From positions 248,001 to 312,000 of the forward strand of contig JAHZKX010000051.1 of assembly GCA_022600195.1 (NCBI GenBank): a stretch of DNA of 64,000 nucleotides. The letters run 5' to 3'. Shown here one piece after another: positions 56,254 to 64,000 of this stretch; within the stretch, counting starts at the first letter, position 1, and the number at the start of each line of letters is the position of its first letter. The position numbers and the translations under genes were made by a program. Below the pieces are notes generated by a model, which was given only the letters and a program-made list of their open reading frames with translations, searched no databases and was not told the DNA's origin. The stretch is from Planctomycetota bacterium. GTDB taxonomy: Bacteria; Planctomycetota; Planctomycetia; Planctomycetales; Planctomycetaceae.

Positions 56254-57166
56254 ATAACCTCGAACAGGATCCAAAAAACGGAAGTGCGGTTGTAGAATTT
56301 GCCTCGTTCAGAGATGTTTGCTCTGCGACTTCAATGTGTGCTTCATAGTAAATGGAAAACTGCCTCAAGCCGCTGCTGGCACTCGCTGCACCTTGTGGCC
56401 AGGGAAGATTGATCCATTGGCTGGTCCCGGGACTGACTCCAGACAGACTGGAATCAGAGGGAGATTTTATGATTCCAAAAAGAAGATTTGCGGTAGATGG
56501 CCCCCAGGGCGCACCCCCCAAATAAAACTGGCTTTTCTTAAGACGATTGCATAACAAAGCAGATTCTGCATCCGCAGAATTGATGGCAGAACGGATTATG
56601 TTTTTGAATGAAGAACTCTTGAAATCGATTTCCGTGGTGTCACCAGGCAAAGCAATTTCTACTAAATTGTGAGGATCTCCGGGGTCGACCGTATAGATCA
56701 ATAGTTCGTTTATTTTTGGGAGGCGTGTTAAGGTGCCGTTATCGCTGATGCCTCCATTACGACCACCTGACCAGACCACAAGCGTGTCCGGAATATCGAC
56801 ATAATTCCAGGGACGAGTGACGACTGCCAGGCCGACCTGCGGAGGCTGGCCGCTGACCTGATAAACGCCCGCCTGAGCGACCATCATTTTAATTCGATCG
56901 AAGGTTGCGGTGACTTGTGCTTGAGAGTCCTCAATACTCTGAGTATGTTTCCAGGCAGATTGTGTGGCTGTTACAATGCCTCCCAGCGCGACGATCAGAA
57001 TCGAGGAAATGGCCATTGCCATCATCAATTCGACGAGAGTTAAACCACGACGAGGAACCTGGTTTCGAACTGCGCAGCAAGACACGGACTCCCTTTTTTC
57101 AAGGAGAGCGTCTGTGTCAAACACTTGCTGTGTCGGATTCGAATTATCAGGGTGAAAGTGGTACAT
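56237..57166 (-). CDS. Minor pseudopilin, GspJ/PilW-like
   Basis: About 309 residues from ATG 57166; the frame stays open to 57217. The pilin signal RRGLTLVELMMAMAISSIL (cleavage after Gly, Glu at +5) lies about 40 residues after the start, an unusually long leader; an internal start close to it cannot be excluded. FDRIKMMVAQAGVYQVSG is typical of PilW/GspJ. It overlaps the I-like gene stop by 20 bases and the K-like gene at the other end, so the set is translated as a unit. Confidence 0.85.
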   Translation of the reverse strand: MYHFHPDNSNPTQQVFDTDALLEKRESVSCCAVRNQVPRRGLTLVELMMAMAISSILIVALGGIVTATQSAWKHTQSIEDSQAQVTATFDRIKMMVAQAGVYQVSGQPPQVGLAVVTRPWNYVDIPDTLVVWSGGRNGGISDNGTLTRLPKINELLIYTVDPGDPHNLVEIALPGDTTEIDFKSSSFKNIIRSAINSADAESALLCNRLKKSQFYLGGAPWGPSTANLLFGIIKSPSDSSLSGVSPGTSQWINLPWPQGAASASSGLRQFSIYYEAHIEVAEQTSLNEANSTTALPFFGSCSRLYAYTP

Positions 57167-57746
57167 AACTAAATATTCGTGTTGCTTCTGCAATTTCGTG
57201 ACTGGGTAAATCTGCACTCGTCTTTAATCTGATTTTGACTGTGATTCTTCGATAGTCCGTAGGGTCATTGGTGACAATCCAGCCGGAGCTGTTATCGGGA
57301 CGAATTCGTTCCACCGATATTTCTCTGGTAATTCTGCTGAGAAACTCAGCGTCAGGTAGAAAAAAACTGGGGCGCGAGATGTAATAATATTCCAGATAAG
57401 TAACCGCCGTTTTTCCCAGAGGAACTCCATTTTTGTGAACGGGTGGTGAAGACGACCAATTGTGATAGTCATCCAGATCATCAAAATAGTATCGCGTATT
57501 TTTATAAACAGGCCGCGTATCGCTGGAAGCAGGAAACCGGACTGATGTGAGTTCATCCAGCATTTGTTCGGCCAGGCCGGTTCCAATGGTTTTGTTCAAG
57601 CCGGAGTAGCTGGCTCCAAGAGAGGCACCGATGGCTGAGAAAAGAGCGGTTCCGGCAATCGCTGTGATTGTCACAGCGACCAGAGATTCAATCAGAGTTA
57701 TTCCGGTGCGGCGGGATCGCTGCAACCATAATTTTCTGGTTGCCAT
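57147..57746 (-). CDS. Minor pseudopilin, GspI/PilV-like
   Basis: 199 residues from ATG 57746. A 15-residue basic leader ends RRTG, then ITLIESLVAVTITAIAG with Glu at +5. The next part, ASYSGLNKTIGTGLAEQMLD, is the PilV/GspI pattern of an Ala/Gly-rich helix followed by a small beta domain. It is the first gene of the leftward pilus cluster; no promoter is clear before it, but a terminator-like hairpin lies about 125 bases upstream. Confidence 0.85.
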   Translation of the reverse strand: MATRKLWLQRSRRTGITLIESLVAVTITAIAGTALFSAIGASLGASYSGLNKTIGTGLAEQMLDELTSVRFPASSDTRPVYKNTRYYFDDLDDYHNWSSSPPVHKNGVPLGKTAVTYLEYYYISRPSFFLPDAEFLSRITREISVERIRPDNSSGWIVTNDPTDYRRITVKIRLKTSADLPSHEIAEATRIFSYVPLSP

Positions 57747-57865
57747 GAGCTTTTCCAATTCAATTCCGCTTGAGGGTGCCGTTGCGCATCATGCCAATGG
57801 TTGCTTCCAAAAACACGACGCTTTTCTTTAGTATCAAGCACCATCAAACTGGATGATTTCAAGAC

Positions 57866-57916
57866 AAAAAAGCGCGGCAAGGTCCCCTCAAAGCTCCCAG
57901 CTTTCCTTGCCGCGCT
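57866..57916 (-). terminator. Strong intrinsic terminator
   Basis: AGCGCGGCAAGG (57871-57882) pairs perfectly with CCTTGCCGCGCT (57905-57916), a 12-bp GC-rich stem. On the minus strand it is followed by six T (57866-57871 read in reverse). It would stop transcription from the HEAT-repeat gene before the pilus cluster. Confidence 0.85.
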
Positions 57917-57922
57917 GTAGTT

Positions 57923-57960
57923 CTCCGCTTCGATTAGAAGCGGAGGAAGTATATTTTTTT
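57923..57960 (+). terminator. Second hairpin with T run on the plus strand
   Basis: CTCCGCTTC (57923-57931) and GAAGCGGAG (57937-57945) form a perfect 9-bp stem with loop GATTA; ATATTTTTTT follows at 57951-57960 on the plus strand. No rightward gene lies before it, so it may terminate antisense transcription or be part of a structured RNA with the neighbouring hairpin. Confidence 0.5.
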
Positions 57961-58221
57961 GGTTAGCCTAGCGGCTCAGTAAGAATCTCTTCTGTCAATA
58001 AAAGTAGGTCACGTTGATCATGAGTCAAACGGAATTAGGTAAGATATTCAGAAAAGCGGAGTTCTCCGATACATTTCGGAACCTCTCCTCATTTTGCGCG
58101 CGAGGAGAATCGGTACAATCGCTACAACTAAGGAGAGAGGGGTTGTTCCGGGCTCGGATCATTGTCTGTTGGGCTGCGGCGCGTAGACAGTGGCATGTAA
58201 CGGAAAAGCGTTAAGAGAAGC

Positions 58222-59022
58222 CTATTGCTTTGCCTGTTCAATGAGTGACTTAGACGATAGCGCTGCTTCGCGTAACACTTGGCTGGTATCGGAATCATTG
58301 ATTAATGATTGAATTTCACTCAAAGTAGTTTTTGCCGGTTTACCAATTTGGCCCAGGATCTTAATTGCCGCCAATTGCACTTCCGTGTCTGAATCAGTCA
58401 GTGTTGATTTGATGGCGTTCAGTTGATCTTCCGAATGTGGTTCCAGGCTTCCCAAAGCGTGAATGGCTGTAAGACGCGTATTGGGATCATCATGTTTTGT
58501 CAAAGTGATCAAAACGGGCACGGCTTTGTTTCGATATTCCGGAAAATGTGTGAGTGTTGATGCCGCATTGACTTGAATGAAAGGAGAATCATCCCTTAAC
58601 GCTTTTTCGAGAGCTGGCGCAGCTTCTTTTGATTCCGGTCCCAGACCAGCCAGGTACATGCTGGCCAACTCTCTTGCAGATAGATCGGGGCTGGCCATTT
58701 CAGTAATTAATGTGGGGATAGCCGTTTTCCCAAAAGCACTTAGTTGCTTATCTGCTTTCAACCACTCATCAGGATCAGGATCTAAGCGAATCGCCAACAG
58801 TTTCTGAAAAATGATTTTGACTTCTACTTGTGGATCAACTGGTTCACTGGCTGGTTCTGATAATTCTGGAGCCTTATTCGAGTCAGCGTTTGTCAAATCG
58901 CTTTCAAGAGTCGATGAATTAATGGAATCTTTACTGGAAATAGAGTCTGAAGCGCCACATCCGTGAAGGATTGATAAAGAGAATAGAGCACACGCGACGA
59001 TGACTACTTGAATATACTTCAT
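58222..59022 (-). CDS. HEAT-repeat lipoprotein
   Basis: About 266 residues from ATG 59022. A lipoprotein signal (VVIVACALFSLSILHGCGAS, cleavage before Cys in LHGC) precedes an acidic Ser/Asp-rich linker and about five HEAT/PBS-lyase-type repeats: LARELASMYLAGLGPESKE-like units and TRLTAIHALGSLEPHSED, VQLAAIKILGQIGKPA. A binding scaffold at the membrane; partner unknown. An ATG at 59037 adds five residues and is less likely. It is separated from the pilus cluster by a strong terminator. Confidence 0.85.
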   Translation of the reverse strand: MKYIQVVIVACALFSLSILHGCGASDSISSKDSINSSTLESDLTNADSNKAPELSEPASEPVDPQVEVKIIFQKLLAIRLDPDPDEWLKADKQLSAFGKTAIPTLITEMASPDLSARELASMYLAGLGPESKEAAPALEKALRDDSPFIQVNAASTLTHFPEYRNKAVPVLITLTKHDDPNTRLTAIHALGSLEPHSEDQLNAIKSTLTDSDTEVQLAAIKILGQIGKPAKTTLSEIQSLINDSDTSQVLREAALSSKSLIEQAKQ

Positions 59023-59163
59023 ACAACTGGAGTCCATTTGCTCAAAAAAATCAGAAAATCAGCTTATTTGCTGAATGATAACGGATTATCTCCTCTGTGT
59101 GGATAGAAAAATAGAATCCCCGAATCAATCTCTCAATTCGTATTAGTTATTGGGAAATCAACA

Positions 59164-59193
59164 TTAACGGAGGTCATGCCGCCGTGCTATAAT
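59164..59193 (+). promoter_or_regulatory. Sigma70-like promoter for the isoaspartyl methyltransferase
   Basis: TTAACG (59164-59169) and a perfect TATAAT (59188-59193) with an 18-base spacer. The predicted start is about 75 bases before the ATG at 59273. Confidence 0.55.
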
Positions 59194-59272
59194 TCATAAC
59201 ATTTATAGTTTAAAACAGATCATTTTACTGGATTGTCTAACTTTACGGTCTTTTCTTTCTTGAGGGTCACTC

Positions 59273-60499
59273 ATGAAACGAATCATCTTACTCTCTTTTT
59301 TGAATGTAATGAGCTGCGGAGCGCTATTGCATTCTGTGCAGCCTGCATTTTCACAGAGTAGCGCCCACTTTCGTGGATTACGGAATGAGATGGTCACGCG
59401 TTATATTCAGGGAGAGGGAGTCAAAAATCCCAAAGTCCTTTCTTCCATGAGACAGGTTCCGCGTCATGAGTTTGTGAGTTCGAGTTTGAAAAACCGGGCT
59501 TATCAAGATTTGGCATTACCTATTGGGTATAAGCAGACGATTTCCCCTCCGTATATCGTCGCTTATATGACAGAGACGATAGACCCACAACCTGAAGATA
59601 AAGTACTGGAAATAGGAACGGGGAGCGGATATCAGGCCGCGGTACTTTCGGCTTTAGTGAAAGATGTTTATACCATCGAGATTGTTGAAGGGCTTGGGAA
59701 AAAGGCGGCGGCCCGTCTGAAGCGTTTAAGATATCGTAACGTACATACTCGAATTGGTGATGGTTATCTGGGCTGGCCGGAAGAAGCGCCTTTCGACAAA
59801 ATTATCGTGACATGTTCGCCTGAAAAAGTTCCTCGACCCCTGGTTGATCAGCTGAAAGAAGGGGGTATGCTTTTAATCCCGCTTGGGGAACGTTATCAAC
59901 AGGTATTCCATCTGTTTAAAAAAGAAGAGGGCCAACTGAAACAGAAACGGCTTATCCCGACATTATTTGTGCCGATGACGGGTCGTTCCGAAGAGAAGCG
60001 CGAGATCAAGCCTGATCCACTCAATCCGAAAATAAGAAATGGTGGTTTTGAAATCGATGCCAACACAGACAAGAAAGCGGATAATTGGCACTATCAGCGT
60101 AAAGTAACTCTCGTCAAGAGGGGGGCGCCGGAAGGATCTTCCTATTTGGAGTTCGAGAATGAACTCACAGGTGGATTGTCTCAGATTTTACAGGGGATGG
60201 CCCTTGATGGATCCAAAGTACACTCGCTTGAAATGAGTCTTCAGGTAAGTTATCTGAACACAGTTCGAGGGGCAAAGACCTATCAAAAACCCGGAATTAT
60301 AGTACATTTCTACGACAGTATTCGTCGAAACATAGGTCAGGCTTATCTAGGTCCCTGGCTCGGAAGTCGTGACTGGCACCAGGAAACAAAGAAAATATCG
60401 ATTCCTCCTCAAACTCGCGAAGCCGTCATTCAGTTGGGGCTCAATGGTGGGACTGGTATACTGAAGATAGACAATTTGAAAATAGATAAAAGCGAGTAG
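59273..60499 (+). CDS. pcm: Exported L-isoaspartyl O-methyltransferase with C-terminal extension
   Basis: 408 residues; typical Pcm is about 210. A signal peptide (LSFLNVMSCGALLHSVQPAF, ending near SQS) is followed by the Pcm domain: GYKQTISPPYIVAYM at residues 85-99, SAM motif I LEIGTGSGYQAAV at 112-124, and FDKIIVTCSPEKVPRPLVDQ. Pcm repairs isoaspartate damage in proteins. After about residue 255 there is a second, beta-rich domain (RNGGFEIDANTDKKADNW ... GTGILKIDNLKID) similar to carbohydrate-binding or discoidin-like jelly rolls. A signal peptide and added domain suggest a role on extracytoplasmic proteins. Confidence 0.9.
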   Translation: MKRIILLSFLNVMSCGALLHSVQPAFSQSSAHFRGLRNEMVTRYIQGEGVKNPKVLSSMRQVPRHEFVSSSLKNRAYQDLALPIGYKQTISPPYIVAYMTETIDPQPEDKVLEIGTGSGYQAAVLSALVKDVYTIEIVEGLGKKAAARLKRLRYRNVHTRIGDGYLGWPEEAPFDKIIVTCSPEKVPRPLVDQLKEGGMLLIPLGERYQQVFHLFKKEEGQLKQKRLIPTLFVPMTGRSEEKREIKPDPLNPKIRNGGFEIDANTDKKADNWHYQRKVTLVKRGAPEGSSYLEFENELTGGLSQILQGMALDGSKVHSLEMSLQVSYLNTVRGAKTYQKPGIIVHFYDSIRRNIGQAYLGPWLGSRDWHQETKKISIPPQTREAVIQLGLNGGTGILKIDNLKIDKSE

Positions 60500-60543
60500 T
60501 CGTCAGCGAATCCTTAAGAAAGCGTTAATTATTGATTGAAAAA

Positions 60544-60602
60544 AGAGGTGGTGCTCCTAAAATGTGAGAGTGTCTCCCTCTCTTTTGATTGTTCCCGCCT
60601 CT
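60544..60602 (+). terminator. Possible weak terminator after pcm
   Basis: GAGAG (60566-60570) and CTCTC (60578-60582) form a short stem followed by TTTT; AGAGG (60544-60548) and CCTCT (60598-60602) could form an outer stem. Weak but placed about 60 bases after the stop. The rest of the 279-base gap to ygfZ holds nothing I can identify. Confidence 0.3.
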
Positions 60603-60778
60603 GGAAGGGATAAGAACACAGAACTTCTTATCTCCAACCATTTTGTAAGTACTGACGATACTGAACTGATTCTTGTCTCAATATAGTTCAGCCAGGGGAC
60701 TTTTGAAACTCAAGGATCGAGCCTATCAACAATGCTTCTAACTCGGGACATTTTCTAACTAAGCAGCATGGGAAAAGA

Positions 60779-61855
60779 ATGCCATTACGTCAATTCCAAA
60801 CACTTCAGCAGTCATGTGGTGCGATTTATACTGACATTAATCAAGTTTACCCTTTAGCCTCTCATTTTGGATCACCAGAGAAAGAATATCAGAGTGCGCA
60901 TGAGACAGCGGTGCTCTTCGATCTCAGTCATCGAGAACAGTTCGAATTAAAAGGAAAAGATCGTGCAAAATTCCTTCACAATTTTTGTACGAATGAGATT
61001 ATAAATCTGCCGACTGATGAAGGTTGCGAAGCATTTCTGACCAATGTCCAAAGCCGAATTCTTGGTCATATTTTTGTATTCAATCAGGGAGATTCTCTCT
61101 GGATTGATACAGCGCCCGGTATGTGTTCATCAATTATCAACCACCTGGATCGTTATATCATTCTGGAAGATGCGGACTTTGAACTACGCACTCCGGAATA
61201 TGGCAACCTTTATTTAACCGGACCAAAAGCAAAAGAAATCCTGACGCAAGCGGGGATCGAGATAGAATCTCTAGCAGTTAATCAGCAAGTGCAAGTGAAA
61301 AATACTGGTTCTCAGCTTACAGTCCGCCGTCTTGATTGGTTTCAACAACCAGGATATTTTTGCTGTCTGCAGTATGTAAAAATCGCTGATTTCTGGTCAA
61401 GCCTCATGGAGGCTGGTGCGACACCTGCAGGGCAGGACACATTCGACACCTTGCGAATTGAATCTCTCTTTCCCCTCTATGGCGTCGATCTTTCGGAGGA
61501 AAATCTGGCGCAGGAAGCATCTCGAACAGAACAGTCGATTTCATTTAAAAAAGGTTGTTATCTGGGTCAGGAGCCAATTGCTCGCATTGATTCATTAGGT
61601 CATGTCAATCGGGAACTACGGGCGATTGGACTGGCTGAGGGCTGGGTGCCTCCATCGGGAGCCAAGGTCATGGCAGGGGAACCCGACCAGCTTCAGGAGG
61701 TAGGAACGATTAGCTCTTCAGGCGTTTCCTTTGGCAAGTATCCAGCTGTTGCGATGGCGATGTTGCGGCGAGGGTCGAATGAGCCGGGCACTCAAGTTTC
61801 CATCGTTTCCGGGCAACAGGAAGCGACGGGGACCGTTTTTACATCCCTTGATTAA
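60779..61855 (+). CDS. ygfZ: Folate-binding protein YgfZ (GcvT-like)
   Basis: 358 residues of the GcvT/YgfZ fold. The diagnostic motif KGCYLGQEPIARI is near residue 260; VLFDLSHREQFELKGKDRAKFLHNFCTNEI at the N-terminus is also typical. YgfZ uses tetrahydrofolate to support assembly or repair of certain Fe-S enzymes, with the conserved Cys of KGCYLGQE. The Cys is present. It is not the glycine-cleavage T protein, which lacks this motif. The context gives no specific client. Confidence 0.9.
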   Translation: MPLRQFQTLQQSCGAIYTDINQVYPLASHFGSPEKEYQSAHETAVLFDLSHREQFELKGKDRAKFLHNFCTNEIINLPTDEGCEAFLTNVQSRILGHIFVFNQGDSLWIDTAPGMCSSIINHLDRYIILEDADFELRTPEYGNLYLTGPKAKEILTQAGIEIESLAVNQQVQVKNTGSQLTVRRLDWFQQPGYFCCLQYVKIADFWSSLMEAGATPAGQDTFDTLRIESLFPLYGVDLSEENLAQEASRTEQSISFKKGCYLGQEPIARIDSLGHVNRELRAIGLAEGWVPPSGAKVMAGEPDQLQEVGTISSSGVSFGKYPAVAMAMLRRGSNEPGTQVSIVSGQQEATGTVFTSLD

Positions 61856-61897
61856 GCAACAGAATCCCATTTATTTTCGATGTGTTTTCATCAGAGG

Positions 61898-61917
61898 GCG
61901 GTGAAAGCGATCACCGC
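61898..61917. promoter_or_regulatory. 7-bp inverted repeat after ygfZ
   Basis: GCGGTGA (61898-61904) and TCACCGC (61911-61917) with a 6-base loop, just before a TATAAT (61922-61927). Could be a terminator without a T run or an operator for the downstream gene. Confidence 0.4.
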
Positions 61918-61952
61918 TCATTATAATTGAAGCAAAAACGGCGATCCAATTT

Positions 61953-63296
61953 ATGTCCCGCGAAATGCTTCAATTCCAATTGCTGAAATTAAACGTGGCG
62001 CTGTTCTCACTGGTGCTGCTGGCAGTGAGCTGGCGGCTCTGGATCCCTCAGACGTTTTTTCCGCAGGTCCCTTTATTTTCTGGGGTCCTGTCTCTGCCTG
62101 CCTGGGTAGACTGGCTCACTTTTTTTATGATGTTGATTTCCAGCATCTGTATTCTGGGAGTGGTGTTGGCCTCATGTTTTGGCGTTTCAGAACACAGACC
62201 TTTCTTACAACAGGTTTGTGCTGGCGTGTTCTTTTCGGGGTTCCTGATTTCGGTTGTGTTTGACCAACATCGCCTTCAGCCCTGGGCCTATCAGTTTGCG
62301 ATAGGATTTCTGATACTGACATTTCTGAAGCCACCGCGCGCCATTCGTCTGTTTCGTTTCTTTGTAATCAGCATTTATTTATACTCGGCACTTTCCAAGT
62401 GTGATATCAGTTTTGTGCAGACGTTGGGTCCCCAGTTAGCCGATGGTCTATTTTCAGGAATCGGAATTTCGACCACTTACTGGTCAGATCAGACCATCAG
62501 TTTTATTGCTGGCGCCTTTCCCGTTGCAGAATTCCTGATCGCGTTGGGTTTATTCATTCCCCGCACACGCCAATGGACGTTATGGGCGGCAGTGTTGATG
62601 CATGTCTGTCTCATTATTGCCGTTGGTCCTTTGGGTTTAAACCATTACAGTGGTGTTCTCATCTGGAATGTGTATTTCATCGTGCAGGACCTGTGTTTGT
62701 TTCATTCATTGTTTCAGAAAAACTCTTTGCTCACGCAAAAAGATTCAGTGAATTCAGAAGACCGAGATGTCGACTCGAGTTTGTCGTTCCGTGTCGTTAC
62801 GGGTTCTGAACGGGGAGTTTTGCTCATCGTCTGGTTTGTCATGTTGGCTCCCCTGCTGGAACCAACGGGGTATTTTGATCATTGGCCAGCCTGGGGGTTG
62901 TATGCGAGCCACCATGATCGTATCACATTGCTCATTGACGAGCAGGCGAAATCCAGTTTGCCTCCTACTTTGCAGCCCTTTGTCGATGGACCCCAGCCAT
63001 TAAGTCGCTGGTGTCGGGTGCGCGTTGATCGCTGGTCGCTTTCCGAACTTGGGGTTCCCATTTATCCACAGGCGCGTTTTCAATTAGGAGTTGCTCTCGC
63101 CATCGGTAGCAATTTGAAACACGATCAGGGAAAAATCGCAGAGCAGCCTCAAATCAAGGTGCTATTTGAAGGGGCCGCTCATCGACTGACGGGCAACCGC
63201 AAAATTAGTGAACATATTGGCCTTCCACAAATTGATCAGCTCACAGATCGTTTTTTGTTGAATGCTGTGCCTCGTCCTTTTCGTGGCGCTGAATAG
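61953..63296 (+). CDS. Multi-pass membrane protein (DoxX/MauE- or HTTM-like)
   Basis: 447 residues. About eight to nine membrane segments lie between residues 10 and 310, with the pattern FRFFVISIYLYSALSKCDISF and IAGAFPVAEFLIALGLFIP recalling DoxX/MauE or HTTM (vitamin-K-carboxylase-like) membrane proteins. The last ~150 residues are soluble and end with PRPFRGAE. The function is unknown; MauE-type proteins help disulfide or quinone chemistry, but no Cys pair of that kind is evident. A TATAAT lies 25-30 bases upstream. Confidence 0.6.
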   Translation: MSREMLQFQLLKLNVALFSLVLLAVSWRLWIPQTFFPQVPLFSGVLSLPAWVDWLTFFMMLISSICILGVVLASCFGVSEHRPFLQQVCAGVFFSGFLISVVFDQHRLQPWAYQFAIGFLILTFLKPPRAIRLFRFFVISIYLYSALSKCDISFVQTLGPQLADGLFSGIGISTTYWSDQTISFIAGAFPVAEFLIALGLFIPRTRQWTLWAAVLMHVCLIIAVGPLGLNHYSGVLIWNVYFIVQDLCLFHSLFQKNSLLTQKDSVNSEDRDVDSSLSFRVVTGSERGVLLIVWFVMLAPLLEPTGYFDHWPAWGLYASHHDRITLLIDEQAKSSLPPTLQPFVDGPQPLSRWCRVRVDRWSLSELGVPIYPQARFQLGVALAIGSNLKHDQGKIAEQPQIKVLFEGAAHRLTGNRKISEHIGLPQIDQLTDRFLLNAVPRPFRGAE

Positions 63297-63312
63297 TCGA
63301 ACCTTTTCCGTT

Positions 63313-63375
63313 AAAAGCCGTCTGATTTGTATGCGTCGGTTGCAATTCTTCCAGATTCAAAATACAACGGCTTTT
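63313..63375. repeat. Long-loop inverted repeat before dapL
   Basis: AAAAGCCGT (63313-63321) and ACGGCTTTT (63367-63375) are perfect 9-base inverted repeats with a 45-base loop. The downstream arm ends in TTTT, so the element may terminate the membrane-protein transcript. Confidence 0.45.
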
Positions 63376-63447
63376 CTGGTTTAGAAAACACTCCTACACA
63401 GGAATTCACCGACACAAGTATTGCATTTTTTTGATTTGAGGCGTGAA

Positions 63448-64000
63448 ATGGCTTTGATAAACGATGATTACCTGAAGCTCAAAGCGGGCTATCTGTTTCC
63501 GGAAATTGCGCGTCGTGTAAACACATTTTGCGACGAGAACCCGAATGCCGCTGTGATAAAACTGGGGATAGGTGATGTGACGGAACCACTTCCAGCAGCG
63601 ATCAGAGAGGCCATGCATGCTGCCATTGATGAGATGGGAGATCGTGGTTCATTTCGTGGCTATGGTCCGGAGCAGGGATATGCATTTCTTCGCGAGGCGA
63701 TTGCCCGGAATGATTATCAGTCGCGTGGTGTCGAGATTTCTGCGGACGAGATATTTGTTTCCGATGGTTCGAAGTGTGATACGGGTAATATTCTGGATAT
63801 TTTTGGTGCGGAGAATAAGGTTGCGGTGACCGACCCTGTTTATCCCGTTTATGTCGATACGAACGTGATGACGGGCCGCACCGGCGCAGCAGATGAGAGT
63901 GGGCGTTATGCAGGTTTAACATACCTGCCAGTCACTGCAGAAAACGATTTCGTACCTTCTCTGCCAGACTCTCCTGTCGATCTGATCTATCTCTGTTATC
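63448..64000 (+). CDS. dapL: LL-diaminopimelate aminotransferase, 5' part
   Basis: The gene starts at ATG 63448 after TTGAGGCG and runs off the right edge, giving about 184 residues. The N-terminus ([51 protein letters not shown]) and [26 protein letters not shown] are highly characteristic of DapL. The PLP-binding Lys lies beyond the window. DapL converts tetrahydrodipicolinate directly to LL-diaminopimelate for lysine and cell-wall synthesis; it is the lysine route used by planctomycetes and chlamydiae. Confidence 0.95.
   Translation, partial: MALINDDYLKLKAGYLFPEIARRVNTFCDENPNAAVIKLGIGDVTEPLPAAIREAMHAAIDEMGDRGSFRGYGPEQGYAFLREAIARNDYQSRGVEISADEIFVSDGSKCDTGNILDIFGAENKVAVTDPVYPVYVDTNVMTGRTGAADESGRYAGLTYLPVTAENDFVPSLPDSPVDLIYLCY

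Larger units (their letters stand above)
57761..58221 (-). ncRNA. Structured non-coding stretch, candidate small RNA or long 3' UTR
   Basis: 461 bases without a credible gene between the I-like pseudopilin and the HEAT-repeat gene. It contains at least four dyads: CTCCTC/GAGGAG (58085-58090 and 58102-58107), TCCGA/TCGGA (about 58066-58079), CTCCGCTTC/GAAGCGGAG (57923-57945) and the strong 12-bp stem ending at 57871. A short open frame at 58014 has no support. I matched none of these to tmRNA, SRP RNA or RNase P. It may be a stable 3' UTR of the HEAT gene or an RNA ending at the terminator. Confidence 0.35.

Noticed and set aside
58014..58214. 66-codon frame in the structured gap
   Set aside because: The protein is Arg/Glu/Ser-rich without a family and overlaps several stems; the signal is more likely RNA structure.
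60500..60778. Possible glycine riboswitch before the GcvT-fold gene
   Set aside because: The gene is ygfZ, not gcvT, and the gap lacks the conserved glycine aptamer pattern.
63297..63447. Possible lysine riboswitch before dapL
   Set aside because: The gap is only about 150 bases and lacks the conserved lysine aptamer core.

Overview
The window looks like a chromosomal segment of a marine-type planctomycete (family Planctomycetaceae, Gimesia/Planctomyces-like). The evidence is a run of secreted sulfatases, a Tat-exported DUF1501 protein, an LL-diaminopimelate aminotransferase (dapL), a flotillin-like FloA, an OleA-type ketosynthase, and a replication locus ordered dnaA-dnaN-dciA-gyrB. The genus is an inference from gene content. 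I see no transposase, integrase, phage gene, CRISPR array, rRNA or tRNA.

Left part (1-30.9 kb): mostly metabolic and secreted proteins. It starts with the 3' end of a ceramidase-like gene, a DUF1501 protein, an alpha/beta hydrolase and an alginate-export-like outer-membrane barrel. Next come an orphan OleA-like thiolase and floA, then ridA, an FAD oxidoreductase and an aldo/keto reductase. A lutABC-type lactate utilisation operon (11.3-14.0 kb) has a good sigma70-like promoter. It is followed by a same-strand polysaccharide cluster (14.1-21.8 kb): three different sulfatases, a Tat-exported beta-propeller, and a GH71/99-like protein fused to a propeller. From 21.9 to 30.8 kb there are a secreted methyltransferase, several unrecognised membrane or secreted proteins, a ketopantoate-reductase-like protein, an ICMT-like methyltransferase, an exported rhodanese, truD and hpt.

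Replication origin region (30.9-37.1 kb, minus strand): a double-ACT-domain gene, a short dnaA lacking the N-terminal domains, a 533-base non-coding gap with DnaA-box-like sequences (probable oriC), then dnaN, dciA (DUF721) and gyrB.

Type IV pilus / type II secretion cluster (38.7-57.8 kb, nearly all minus strand). In transcription order it carries four minor pseudopilins (I-, J-, K- and H-like), PilM, PilN, PilO, a PilP/GspC-like protein, a secretin, a TPR protein, then a signalling module (histidine kinase, response regulator, GAF-GGDEF diguanylate cyclase, STAS protein), and finally the PilB, PilT and PilC motors. PilB starts with a MshEN domain, a known c-di-GMP-binding fold, close to the diguanylate cyclase gene. 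No major pilin and no prepilin peptidase are in the window.

Right end (57.8-64 kb): a structured non-coding stretch with tandem hairpins, a HEAT-repeat lipoprotein, a secreted L-isoaspartyl methyltransferase with an extra C-terminal domain, ygfZ, a multi-pass membrane protein and the start of dapL.
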